Of a stretch of 64,000 bases of DNA, positions 34,142-46,388 are shown in pieces. Within the stretch, counting starts at the first letter, position 1. Each line of letters begins with the position of its first letter. The translations under genes and the position numbers were made by a program. This DNA comes from Rhizophagus irregularis. Its lineage: Eukaryota > Glomeromycota > Glomeromycetes > Glomerales > Glomeraceae. The stretch lies in assembly GCF_026210795.1 (NCBI RefSeq), contig NC_089446.1, forward strand, positions 2,819,001 through 2,883,000, given 5' to 3'. Under the pieces are notes generated by a model, which worked only from the letters and a program-made list of their open reading frames with translations, was not told the DNA's origin and ran no database searches.

Positions 34142-34607
34142 CAGTCAACTCTTGTTATAACGAATCTTAGGTTCTAGACAGGACCCCGAATATTACTAAA
34201 AAAACTCAGATCTGAATTTGTATAAACCTTATAATTAATTTCTGTTCCAAATATATAAAGTTATATGTAGATTTTAGACTCAAATTTTGCTATCTCAGGA
34301 TCCAGTGATTGGATTTTAATGATCTTTGGCTTGTTATATTCGTCTCACCAAGACGAACATTTTGATATATAATTCATCTTTTTAGGTGTAATATTGACCG
34401 AGATATTGCATTTTAAAATTTTAGTTACACAGGATCTGAGTTGTTTTAGTAATATTTGGGGTCCTTTCTAGACCTCAACTTCGCTATAGAGCTATAGTGA
34501 AGATTTTAAGAGATTTGATTGGTTAATTCATTATAGCAAAGGGAAATTTATTATAGTTGTCTGAAAAATTTACTATATCAAGAGTTTGCTATATTAAGAT
34601 TTAACTG
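34142..34607. mobile_element. TA-flanked Tc1/mariner-type MITE, 466 bp
   Basis: CAGTCAACTCTTGTTATAAC at the left and the complement of the right end (CAGTTAAATCTTAATATAGC) are imperfect terminal repeats. TA flanks both sides (34140-34141 and 34608-34609). The interior contains the GTCTCACCAAGACGAAC hairpin module (34342-34360) and a CCAGTGATTGGATTTT segment like that in the 147-bp units at 3.8-4.1 kb. There is no gene. Confidence 0.8.
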
Positions 34608-34609
34608 TA

Positions 34610-35012
34610 ATTAAAAAATGAAGGAACTTCAGTTTAAATTATTAAAAGAAGAATTAAAAAAATTAAAGATCAATTATAAGATGAGAAAGATATTAAAGTA
34701 AAATTTTATAATAAAGGAAATGAAATTATAGAAAAATGGATAAAACTCTGAATTTCTGGTTTGGTTTCAATTTTTAGTTTTGATCTGTTTATTACATAAA
34801 ATTTTACTGAAAGTATTTTTCGGTTTAAAATTTTTAATAAAAAATGTTTACACTGTAATCCTAGATATTGGGATAATCACATGATTAGAAGAATAATTAT
34901 CTGAAGAATAAATAATATACTAAATGGAACATGGATAAACATTTAACTGAAAGAAGAACATTTAACTAAAATAATTAAAATATATAATGTTGTATTTATA
35001 CAATAATTTAAT
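34610..35012. other. AT-rich intergenic DNA
   Basis: Nothing recognised. Confidence 0.55.
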
Positions 35013-35106
35013 ATGGCATCCCAAATTATTTTGGTACTTTACATAGTAAATTATATATAAACTGAATGAATTATGGCATCCCAAAATAATTTGGGCAGCA
35101 TGTATA
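35013..35106. mobile_element. Truncated copy of the 177-bp MITE
   Basis: It matches the right half of 502-678, ending CAGCATGTATA. The left terminus is missing. Confidence 0.8.
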
Positions 35107-35238
35107 GAGAAAGGGTAAGAAAGGAAAAAGTGAAGGAAGGAAAAGGAGAACGAAGGGAGAGAAAGGGGAAGAAGAGAAACTGGGATGAAGGAAAAGTAGA
35201 ACGAAGGAAGGAATGGGTGGAAGGAAAGGAAGAAAATT
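35107..35238. repeat. Polypurine tract on the plus strand
   Basis: About 130 bp is nearly all A and G, with GGAAGG, GAAGGAAG and AGGGAGAG words interrupted by only a handful of pyrimidines. It abuts the truncated MITE directly. Confidence 0.85.
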
Positions 35239-35673
35239 AAAAATGTTTAAAAAAGGATCATCCTTTTTATTTTAATATGTATAACGTGTTTGATTAACAT
35301 AATTCAACTAGGTTGAATATATATCTAATCATAGATCTTTACTAATTAAAGTCGAATTTTATTAATTCTAGTCGAATATAGGCCAAATTGTATTAAGGCC
35401 GAATATTCTTTTTTCAATTAATGTTAAAGATATAAATTTTACATTTAATACGTTTATAAGTTTTATTTTGCCAATTTGAATATTTGATAAATCTATCGCA
35501 ATTTTATTCTTAAAATTATGCATCATTTATGATAAAAATACATTTTTAATTTTATTCATAAATATTTGATAAATTGTAAATACATAATTTACATAAATAC
35601 TGTATTTGCCTAAAAATAAGTAACTAACAAGTTTTTGCATATAATGCCATCCAAGTTTTGATAATGTGGGGCT
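35239..35673. other. AT-rich intergenic DNA
   Basis: Nothing recognised. Confidence 0.55.
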
Positions 35674-35850
35674 TATACATGCCACCCAAATTATTTTGGA
35701 CTGCCGTAATTATAAGTAAAATCCCAAATTCAATTATGGTATCCCAAATTATTTTGGCACTTTACATAGTAAATTATATATAAACTGAATGAATTATGGC
35801 ATCCCAAATTATAATTATGGCATCCCAAAATAATTTGGGCAGCATGTATA
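35674..35850. mobile_element. 177-bp MITE, second full copy
   Basis: It has the same termini (TATACATGC and its complement), the same length and nearly the same sequence as 502-678. The flanks share TGTGGGG/TTGTGGG-like words but no exact 8-bp duplication. Confidence 0.88.
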
Positions 35851-36091
35851 GATTGTGGGCCAAAATTTGTTATAATGCGGGCCATGTTGCTTATTTTTGG
35901 TGATTGCTTATTTTTAGGCAAATATGGTAATGTAAATATAAATACTAGTAAAAATAATAAAATTGAAATAATGAAAATGATTGGTTGTTTTTAACCTATT
36001 ATATTTTCTCCAAAAAGACTTTATAGATAACATTTCAAGTATTTAATTATGATATTTATTTATCTTATTAGTGCTAGTAATCTAGTAAATA

Positions 36092-36263
36092 CAGTTAACC
36101 TTTGTTATAACGAACTCTAGGTTCCAGACCTCAACTTCGCTATAGGGCTATAGTGAAGATTTTAAGAGATTTGATTGGTTAATTTGTTATAGCAAGGGGA
36201 AATTTATTATAATTGTCTGAAAAATTCATTATATTAAAAGTTCGCTATATCAAGGTTTGACTG
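36092..36263. mobile_element. TA-flanked Tc1/mariner-type MITE, 172 bp
   Basis: The ends CAGTTAACCTTTGTTATAAC and the complement CAGTCAAACCTTGATATAGC are flanked by TA. The sequence is an internal-deletion form of 34142-34607, sharing CTCAACTTCGCTATAG and GGGAAATTTATTATA. Confidence 0.85.
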
Positions 36264-38345
36264 TACTTTGATAAAAAGAAGATTGTTGTCTTGATAACTC
36301 AGATTGAAATTCTTGTATATCACTATAGTCAATATTATCTATGTTGTATAAAAAATAGGTTAAAAAAAAAATTTTGTAAAAAATTGAGCAATAAAAAAAT
36401 TTCAATCAGTTTATTTTTTTAGCTAGCCGTTAGTCAATATAGGAATATTGGAGGTTTTGAATTAAAAAATTATCTGATATATCTTCATATTTAACCGGTT
36501 AAATTAACCGGTTACCATTTTTTGGATTATCCTAACTGGTTAATTGCTTTAATTGGTTCCAATCCCTAAACGATAATCCAACTTTTTTTTATTTATAAGA
36601 CATGTTTTCCTATGAAGGAATGGTAGAATGATTAAGAACTAAGAATATAATTTTTCACATATTTTTTTCCAGGCAGATCCAAATAAAAAAAAATATATGT
36701 TGCAAGTTAACTTGAGAACTTTATGAAAATATAAAATAAAAATAATATAAATTCTTTTAAAAAAATCCATAAAGGTATTTTGTAAAACATCTCACAGATT
36801 TCACAGATTACGGAATAGGAAAAAAATACCACTTGCTGTCCAGAGCATAGCAAAGAACTATTTATTGTACGGAACTAGATAAATTTGTAGTACCGGTTTA
36901 ACCCATGTATTTTTCTTTCCTTCCATCTACGTCACTATAATTTATCCCCTGCTCCATTTTCCTAGTTTTATATACTACGATAAATTAAATTATCTGTTTT
37001 AAATTTTAATTAATAATTTATTATATTTAAAATGAAAAAAGTTTATCCTTTATTTTTTTATTAGATTAATTAAAATAAAATTTGTTACTACGAGTCAAAT
37101 GATAATATTTGAATTTAATATATTATTTTAAACTTTTATATACTTTTGTATATTTGAATAAATAAATAGATAGTAATTTAATCTGATTACTAGATGAAAA
37201 GAAAGTATTAAAAAATTAAAAGGTATAAATCAGTAGTATAAAATATCAAATATTAAAATTTTTATATAATTTATTAGTTATATAAAAGTAAATTATATTA
37301 TCCAGAAGATTGGTCCTATGCGTGCCCACTATTTTTTAGTAATTTGTTAAAATTAGTAAAAAATATTATAATTACTTAATTAATTCATTTTTACTAAGTT
37401 TATTACTTTAAAACATATAATCAATATCTGCCTATAATATCATTTATAAATGAGTTTCTTTGCATATTTTAAATTCTGAATTCCAAGATTAGTCAATTAG
37501 GAGGATTTAGGGAATATACGGGATTTTAATTACCGATATTTTTATGTGACATAATAAGTATCAACACCTACTTCTTAATGACATATTTGTTGGATGGGGA
37601 GATACCCGATATTTATTTCCACATCAAATAAATAATAAACAAAAATTGTCAAATTACTCAACAAATAATGATAATTCCGGTCAAGATTAGCGAGTCACAT
37701 GGAAGAACGTAATTTTCACATGATCATTTGATCAATTCTGATCTTATTGTCTCGCAAATTATTGATATCACAAATGACGTATCAGGTATAAAAATTCTTC
37801 AAACTCAGTATTACGGATTACTGCATTTAATTCATATAAAAAGAAGCAAAAAAAAAAATATTTCCCCTTAATTCACCCTTTTGCCTAAAAATATGACGGT
37901 AAAAATCTATTTATAGAAGGTGAATTCGTATATTCTGTCTACATTAAGAAAATTGTAACAATGTAATATAATTATTTTAGGAAATTGATATAATTTATAT
38001 AATGATTTGTATATATATTTTTTTAAGAAATTACCCCGCCCCTTTTCCAATTATGAATCTATAATTACCCCGACCTTCCATTCTTTTTTTCTTTTTTTTC
38101 TTTTTATTTACTCTCCTCATGTTTTTTTTCTGGTTGGGGTATTTATATACGTATTTTTTTTCATGTTTTATTAAAACAGGATTTAATGATATAACAAGTT
38201 TTTTAAAACAAATTTTTTGCGGATTATCTAATTTTTTTTCGAATTGCAACTGTTTACAAAATTATTCACTTGAAAAGAATTTAATTTTATTAATTTTTCA
38301 ATTCGATTTAAAAAAAAAGACTATTATAACATTTAATTAAGAAAT
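36264..38345. other. Intergenic DNA upstream of the chitin synthase
   Basis: 36485-36575 carries AACCGGTTA words in both orientations, a small foldback fragment like 8946-9326. The rest is AT-rich. The 300 bp before the chitin synthase ATG is pyrimidine-rich (38040-38170), as expected of a promoter and 5' leader, but no specific site can be named. Confidence 0.5.
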
Positions 38346-41300
38346 ATGGATGAGTTTTATAAACCACCATATACATCAGCATCAACGATGATACCACCAT
38401 CACGTACACCACCACCTTTATTAAATGCACCATTAAATCCATCATCAGCGATTTTTAATGCAGTATTACAAAATAATGTAGGATTAGTTAGATCTATATT
38501 AAATCAAACACAATTTAATCCGAACAATTTAAGAAATAAAGATGGTAAAACACCATTGATGGTAGCAGCTTGTGAAAATTGTTCTGATGTTGTAAAATAT
38601 TTAGTTAAATTATCAAATGTTGATATTGACTTACAAAATAATGAAGGTGAATCGGCATTATATCAAGCTGCTTCTATGGGTAATGCTGAAGTGGTTGATA
38701 TATTAATAGATGCTAATGCTAATGTTGAATGTTGTAATAATGAAAATATTACACCACTTATTATTGCCGCTTATCATGGCCATGCCGAAGTTTGTCGTGT
38801 TCTTATTGACCATGGTTATGCCAACGTAAATTTTCAAGATAGTTCTCAAAAAACCGCTTTATCATTAGCTTGTTTTGAAGGTCATGTTGAAGTAACTAAA
38901 ATTTTATTGGCTCGAGGTGCAAATGTGCGCATTACGGATAAGGTATAAAATTCAATTATTTGACGTTATCATGATTTTAGAATATTTCAATTTATTAATT
39001 TTCTTTTATTTTTTCTTTAAAAGTATGGATGGACTGCATTAATGTTTGCTTCTTATAATGGACATGAAGCAGTATGTCAATTGTTATTGGAATATAATTC
39101 AGATAGTTCAGTTAAAACGATCAACGGAAAAACGGCAATTATACTTGCACATGACGCTAAACATACTAATGTAGCAAATTTAATTGAGAGATTCAATAAT
39201 AATAATAATAGTAGTAGTAATAATAACAATAATAATAACAATAACAATAATAACAATAATATTAAAAATATATATAATGATTATTATAATAAGCCCATAC
39301 CACCATCTTCTCTACCGCCTCCACCTCATCGGTCAAATAGAAATTCTCTTCAGAGAACACCAGAAACATTTCCTACAGCGGCGCCACAACAACCAATTGA
39401 ATCAAATTTTACAAATCAAAATTTTTATACAAAAGATCTATTTAATAATAATAATGCAAGAGGTTATTTGATGCCATTAAATCGTAGGGATTCAAAACGT
39501 ACAAAACTTCAACGTAAGAATCTTGATTCACAATATTTTAATAATATTCCAGTAACTAATAATAATACAAGTGGAGGAAAATCTCATACAATAACTACAC
39601 CACATTTAAAAAATGATATGGCACCGAGAGAAAATAAAACCCCATGGGTAATATTCTCATTAATTGTTACAGCATGTTTTTGTGATCCCTGTCTTTCCAT
39701 CATTGGTAAAATGAAAGATCCTAACGTACGTCAAGCTTGGCGTGAAAAAGTAGCTTTAGTTGTCATTATATTAATAATATCACTGATTATGGGATTTTTA
39801 GCATTTGGATTAGCGGCAGTTACATGTGGAGCCAAAAAACTAGAATTTTATAAAGAAGATGTATATGAGAAATTTGGACCAAATCAACCAAATCAAAAAA
39901 TGCATATCATTCACGGAAAAATTTATAATACTGGAGAATATATACTTTTTGGTAGTCATCGTCCATTAACACCTCCAATTACCGATGACCTTTTAAAACC
40001 TATAATATTTCCAACATTTGGACAAGATATATCGGATTATTTCCCTGTGAATAATGAAGCTATAGGATGTCCTTTTACTCCTAAAAATAATGGACCAATT
40101 TGTAATCAAGCAATTGTAACAAACAATTCATTATTACATTGTCATACTTCAACTGATTCATTGAACAAATTAAAGGAATTTGATATAAAGGAAAATGTTA
40201 TTTACTCTTGGGAAAATATAACACAAACTAATACTACACTATTGGTTTATGATAATTCAGTATATGATTTAGAGAAATATCTTGATCCTTCGAATGGAGA
40301 TAAATGGCTTGGAGATGACAGCGTTACAGAATGGCTTAAAGGTCTTCTTGGTAAAGATTCGACAAAAGAAATCGTTCGGACCAAAAGAGGAAAAGATATT
40401 GCAAAATGTTTACCTAATTTTATAGTTGGAAAAATTGAAGGGACTACAATTGGATGTTTTGCAAACGATTTAATAATTATTGTAATGATAGTCGTATTTA
40501 GCGGAATTTCTTTGATTAAATTTATTTCTGCTGTAGCATTTGATTGGTTATTATCCTGGCAACTTGGTAAATTATCAAAAAAACCAATGACTGATGATAT
40601 AAGATCACACATTTTATTATTAGTCACGTGTTATTCTGAAGGGGAAAGTTCAATGCGTACAACACTTGATTCATTAGCCTGTTCGGATTATTCCGATAAA
40701 CATAAATTATTATTAGTTATTGCGGATGGTAATATAACTGGATCAGGTAATGATAGATCAACTCCACAAATTTGTAAAGATTTAATTGAACCATTCGATT
40801 TATCCGATTTCGAACCTCCAATACCACAATCATATTTAGCCATAGGAGATGGTGAAAAGCAACATAATATGGCGGAAGTTATTATTGGTTATTATAATTG
40901 TGATGGACATCGCGTTCCAATATGCTTAATTAATAAAGTTGGTACTCCAGAAGAAAGGAAGGGATCTAAGGCTGGTAATCGCGGCAAAAGAGATTCACAG
41001 CTTATATTAATGAAATGGATTAGTAATATATGTTTTAATGAACGCATGACTCCATTAGAATTTGAATTATTTGAAAAGGTACGAACGTTAACAGGAGTAA
41101 CACCTGATAGATATGAGATGATACTCATGGTGGATGCAGATACGGTAGTAATGAAAGATAGTGTTAGTAGAATGGTAGCAGCAATGGAACGTGATCCAAC
41201 TGTTATGGGACTTTGCGGAGAAACTAAAATTGTTAATAAGTCAACAAATTGGGTTACAATGATACAAGTATTTGAATATTATATTTCACATCATCTTGGA

Positions 41301-42386
41301 AAATCTTTTGAATCAATGTTTGGTGGTGTAACATGTTTACCAGGATGTTTTTGTATGTATCGTATAAAAGCACCAAAATATGATGGATATTATGTTCCTA
41401 TACTTGCTAATCCTGATATTGTAGAATTATATTCTTCAAATACTGTTGAAACATTACATCAAAAAAATTTATTACTTCTTGGAGAAGATAGATATCTTAC
41501 AACTTTGATGTTAAGGACGTTTCCAAGACGTAAAATGATTTACGTTCCAAAAGCAATATGTAAAACAGTTGTACCTGATGAATTTAAAGTATTATTATCA
41601 CAAAGAAGAAGATGGATAAATTCTACATTACATAATTTAATGGAATTAATTCTTGTACCACAACTTTGTGGTCTATTTTGTTGTTCTATGCAATTTGTCA
41701 TCTTTTTGGAACTAATTGGAACAGTAGTATTACCTTCTTCTTTATTATTTATGTTTTATTTAATTATTGTAGCCGCTAAAGGTGTTAATGTTACCTTACC
41801 CTTAATTTTTATTGCTGCTACTTTCTTTTTACAAGCTTTTCTGGTTGTATTTACATCACACAAAATTATGTATCTTTTTTGGATGCTCGTTTATATTTTG
41901 GCCATGCCAGTTTGGAATTTTATTTTACCAGTTTATGCTTTTTGGCACTTTGACGATTTTTCATGGGGAGCTACACGTAAAATTGCTGGTGAAGATAATG
42001 GTCATGGAGGAAATAAGTCAGATTTATTTGAAAGAAATCAAATTCCAAGAAAGACATGGGTTGAATGGAAACTTAATAATAATAATGATAACGAAAAAAA
42101 TGAAAAGGATTATCCTTCACAATTTATTCAAGATCCATATATTCAAAATAATCATTTCCCACCAATATCGAATTACAATACTCATAATACAAATAATGCA
42201 AATGACTTTTATAATAATTTCCATAATTTTAATAATGAAAAACATAATGGTGATGATAACAACAGTAATAATAATAATAATAATAATAACAACAACAACA
42301 ATAATAATAATGATAATGATAATCAAAACATTATTGGCACAAGACCTATGGGTCCAAGAAGTCCAGGTCAAAAAAAGTTGATATAA
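38346..42386 (+). CDS. Ankyrin-repeat/chitin synthase fusion protein
   Basis: Makes beta-1,4-GlcNAc polymer from UDP-GlcNAc at the plasma membrane. Exon 1 is 38346-38942 and exon 2 39024-42386 (phase-0 GT-AG intron), giving 1319 residues. Residues about 35-260 are six or more ankyrin repeats (GKTPLMVAA, GESALYQAA, ITPLIIAAYHGHAE, GWTALMFASYNGHE), followed by an Asn/Pro-rich linker. The part from about 405 is a division-2 (class IV-like) synthase: two N-terminal membrane segments around the DPNVRQAWREK motif, a lumenal/cyt-b5-like region, a third segment near 690, then the catalytic core with GNRGKRDSQ, VDAD (about 903), GGVTCLPGCF, GEDRYLTTLML (about 1020) and QRRRW (about 1060). Several C-terminal membrane segments and DDFSWG follow. 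All catalytic motifs are intact. The last ankyrin repeats and the synthase share one uninterrupted exon, so the fusion is not a gene-model artefact. It has no myosin head. The C-terminus is Asn-rich. Confidence 0.95.
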
Positions 42387-42971
42387 TGAGATTTTAAATT
42401 ATTTTATTTTGGAGGGAGACGGTATTTGTATTATATATATCCACTTGGGTGCATTATAGAAGACATTTAAATATATAGTGATTTTCTTCTATTTTAAAAT
42501 TTCTGTAATATCTTGTATTTTATTTGTAATTAATAAATTTAATTGAAATAATTGACGATCACAAATGAATGCATTGTGACTATAAAGTGGCGGGTATTAA
42601 AAACACTAAAAACAGGTTCAGGAAGCAATTCTAGACAATAAGTGATCCCACCATTGATAAATGAATTTTGATTTCCCCTTGTCCATTTGGGAACTTCTTT
42701 TGCAAGTATTTATATACGATTAGTAAAAAGTAATTGTTGTTTTTTAAAGTATTATTTTATTTATATGAGACTATGAGTTCGATCGAATTTAGAGATCACG
42801 TGAGCATTAGATAATCAAATTCATAATTTGAAGTTTTTATTTTGATAATGAAATATTTATAATACAATGAACTTATTTAAAAAAATTACATATTAAACGT
42901 ATATTTTCCTAACGAATGATTTTTACACTATACATCACTATATATTGAAACTTTTTTTTTTTAAACATAAA
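42387..42971. other. Convergent 3' region
   Basis: This separates the chitin synthase stop from the 7TM gene's stop on the other strand. It is AT-rich with several AATAAA-like words (AATAAATTT at about 42531) that could serve 3'-end formation. No other feature was seen. Confidence 0.5.
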
Positions 42972-44314
42972 TTAACAATCTAATGATCCATAAGTTTTAG
43001 TAGAGAAAGAACCCATCAAATTGTCAGAATTTTCTTCAATGATTTGTGTTCTATACTCATTTATAATATATACCATGGCGTTACCGATTCCACCAAAATT
43101 AATACCTATTTTAAAATATGAAAATAAACATTTAATTAAATGATTTAAAAAATTATTATCGTCATATGATGTTTTTTTTTACTTACCTAAAATTAATAAT
43201 GCTGCAAAATATGTTTTCGTTAATTTATCATTTATTTCAAAAATTGACGAAAAATTATATATCAAAATGCAAGTCTATTAAAAAAAAAAAGAAAAATTTC
43301 AGTATCATAATTTATAAATAAGAAATTTAATAAATTTATTTATATTTACCCATTGTAAAAAGAATACTAATAAATAAGAAGCAGCATTTCGCACAATATG
43401 CGGATGAGTAGGTATATATTTCTCAACTATACTTATTTGATTCATATTTGAATTTTTAAGTTTACAGTATATTAATATTGTAGAGAATAATACACTTATA
43501 ATAAATATTATATTAGATAAATATATAATTTCTCCTTTCGGTTGATTCGTACACCTAATATAATTAAAAAATTGGATCATTTTAGCATTCATTGCCATTA
43601 TTTCAAAAAAATTTCCTATCATACTCAGGATTTCTTACCATAGACTTCGAGGTTCATATCTATTTAAACCGAAAATAGTTGCAACCCAAGAAACCAGAAA
43701 TAATAATTTCCATAATTTCCAATCATATTTTCCAGTTTTTTCATTCACATCAATATTTTTACATATTTTCAAATAAATTAAATATGCAAAAGACATAACT
43801 GAAAGTAGATTTAATGTTAAAAAACTTGGTGAAAATCTTCCTGTTATATCACAAATTGCACCAGGTTTTAACATGTTTGTACAAGTGAGTACCTATAAAA
43901 AAGAATGGATTTTTTTTTAATAGAGCGAATGGGCGATTGTTAATTATATGTATTTACTATATAAAAGAAATATAATCACGTTACCATGTCAATGATTTGC
44001 ATTACAGCAAGAAGACCGTCTATTAAAAAAGTAATAATTTTTTTAAAATATAATAATAATAGGAAAGTTTTGACGAAATTATTAAAGATAAAATACATAC
44101 TTGAAATAGCAATATATAAAGAAAATTTTGAATCTAAAGGTAAAAGTAGATATTTTCCAATTTTACATTTTTTATAATAAACGCGATAACTAACTTCAAT
44201 ACATCCTATTAAATTTACTGAATTAGCCAATATTAAAATAATTGGTATTGGATCATAAGTTATACTCTTATGTGAAGATGAAAATAAAATATGTGTAGGT
44301 TTAATATGTCCCAT
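42972..44314 (-). CDS. Seven-transmembrane receptor-like protein
   Basis: Six exons join in phase to 309 residues: 44101-44314, 43985-44019 (35 nt), 43639-43892, 43350-43554, 43187-43274 and 42972-43105. Every junction has GT and AG. Seven hydrophobic segments are visible: IPIILILANSVNLIG, FSLYIAISNGLLAVMQIID, SFLTLNLLSVMSFAYLIY, WKLLFLVSWVATIFGL, IIYLSNIIFIISVLFSTILI, SYLLVFFLQWTCILIY and YFAALLILGINFGGIGNAM. The N-terminus is short and the C-terminal tail cytoplasmic. Layout and Trp/Pro-poor helices suggest a G-protein-coupled receptor of the fungal/Dictyostelium cAMP-receptor-like or rhodopsin-like group. No ligand can be inferred, and a non-receptor 7TM protein is not excluded. It is convergent with the chitin synthase gene. 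Confidence 0.85.
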
Positions 44315-45063
44315 TTTTTCACGTATTAATTAATTTATTTTTTTTTTTGAAAATAATTGGAATAATTGATGAGAAAAGATTCTACTTTTCTTGCTCTATT
44401 TATATATACAAAGATCCGAAAAAAAAATTATTAATTGATTTAACTAAAATGGGTAAGATATGTAAACAATGTTTCTTTCCATACTAAATCATACTAAAAA
44501 AAGGCTTAAAAAAATTACGTAAGAAATTTTTTTTTTTCGAATTTAACTGGCAACCAAAACCTTATCATTGGGGTCGACAAAAATGACATCACAATATATT
44601 CTTTTACCAATTAAAAAAAAAAGATGATGATGAAATGTGTGATCATTAATGCATCATAAACTCATAAATTTATAAAACTGTGCCATATTTTTATAACCTC
44701 CGGTCTATTAAAGTTATTTATTTATTTTTAAACCATCAAATTGTATATAATTAACGAATAAACTTTTCTATGTAAGCTCCGGAAGATATAATAATATATA
44801 ATAATAATTATAATAATAATAGTAATGATAGTATTTTTCTAACTATGGTTGATTAATGCCATGTATGTTTCGCCTTAATGAATTTCCTAAATATAGTGAC
44901 GCATAAATTTAAAATTACAATGTAAAAAAATCTTATACCTGATACGGCTAGTAGAGACTGGGGTATATCCAAGTACAGAAATTCTAATATTTCCAATTTT
45001 AGTGCGTAATTAAAAATTTAATAATTACTGTTTATTATTTAATCTTTAATTGCACTACCCATT
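44315..45063. other. Upstream region of the 7TM gene
   Basis: AT-rich, with a T-run before the ATG at 44314. No gene or repeat was recognised. Confidence 0.5.
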
Positions 45064-45306
45064 GTGATTAAATCTGTTTGGGTCTACGGTCATCACTCTT
45101 TCAGAGAAAATAAAATCTATTCAGAGCGAGGTTTTACTTTTGAACACCATAAATTTAATCTTGAACACTGTCTGACCCATTCTAATACTATAAATAAAAG
45201 AATGAGAATTTGTATGTTCTTGGTCGTTTGTGAGACGAAGAAAAAAGTTGTGGTACGTGATTATGTTAAATTTATATTATTACCCGAATTATGGGATAAA
45301 ACATGA
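45064..45306 (+). other. 80-codon open frame, possible ADP-ribosyltransferase relic
   Basis: It encodes a Cys/His-containing segment (NLEHCLTHSNTINKRM then MFLVVCETKKKVVVRDYV and LLPELWD). The last part faintly recalls the C-terminal strands of PARP-type catalytic domains (hydrophobic strand, 'xYVxF', 'LPEY'), but the catalytic Glu and NAD-binding His-Gly are not visible. It has no exon partners in the surroundings. It could equally be a chance frame. Confidence 0.25.
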
Positions 45307-46388
45307 AATCATGAAGATCATTTATTTAAGGCATTTTCCAGAATAAGTTATATCATTGTTGTTATATATTTGCAAAAGTGCATTATATGAATTTACCAAA
45401 AATAATAAAAAACAAAGTATAAAAATAAATCAAATGAGAATTTTCAACATTTTTCAGATTTTCTCACTTAATCAATGCTAGATGAAGTTGATTGAAGTGT
45501 GTTCGTTTATTTAGGACATTTATATATATATGTTCAACAAAGAACCATTAATTATTATTGATATTGTATACAAACACGTGTGGCGTATATTTAGCAGCGT
45601 ACTAAATTGAATTCTAAACTATACTCAAAATAGAAAATATCAATACGAAGATGAAACAACAATATCACAATATCCTAACCATGATTTCTCATTTCTCCTC
45701 GATCTGCTAAACTTTTCGCACTTCTAATCTAAGGAAATTATTTGAAAAATAATTTTGACATATTGATTAAAATTTTTTAATTTTTTTGTTCTTTATAGTT
45801 CACACTTTCTAAAAATTATCGTCAATTTGGTGAATCAACGTTTATTTTATTTTATTTTTTTTTTTAAAAAAAAATTCACCCTTAAGCTTATAATTATACT
45901 ATCCCGCCCGACCTGTAGATATTCCCGATAAGGAGGTAATGGATTTTGTTTTTCCGGTAGTGGTTGATTATGTTTAGAAGGTATAATCTTCACTAGCGAT
46001 CTTTAAAGGATTGAGTATCCCGTTGTTTCAATTTTGCTTTTTGATACAAATGATGTAATGTTGTTAGTACCCAACGGTGAAGATTAACGAGTTGATAGGT
46101 TGACCCTAGAATGGTAAAACCCAAAAAGTTTTATTTCCGGACCATCATTTTTTGACATTATTGCAAGGGACATACTGTATAGTCAAAATTAGTGCGATTA
46201 ATTATTAAAAACGACAGCATGCTTTAATAATAAATTTTTAACAACAATGAGAAACTTTTAATTTAATTAACCTAATTAATAATAATAAATATATGAATAA
46301 TCAATAAAATATATTTAATAATTTCATTTATAATAAAAAAAATACAAATAATACATCTAATACTTAATAATATTTAGTATTCTACCAT
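45307..46388. other. Intergenic DNA
   Basis: AT-rich. A G+C-richer patch at 45898-46090 (CCCGCCCGACCTG onward) has no open frame. Nothing else was recognised. Confidence 0.5.

Noticed and set aside
1-37000. CRISPR-like arrays among the short regular repeats
   Set aside because: Repeats at 790-1165, 3742-4110 and 14514-14840 are contiguous tandem units without unique spacers, in a eukaryotic setting.
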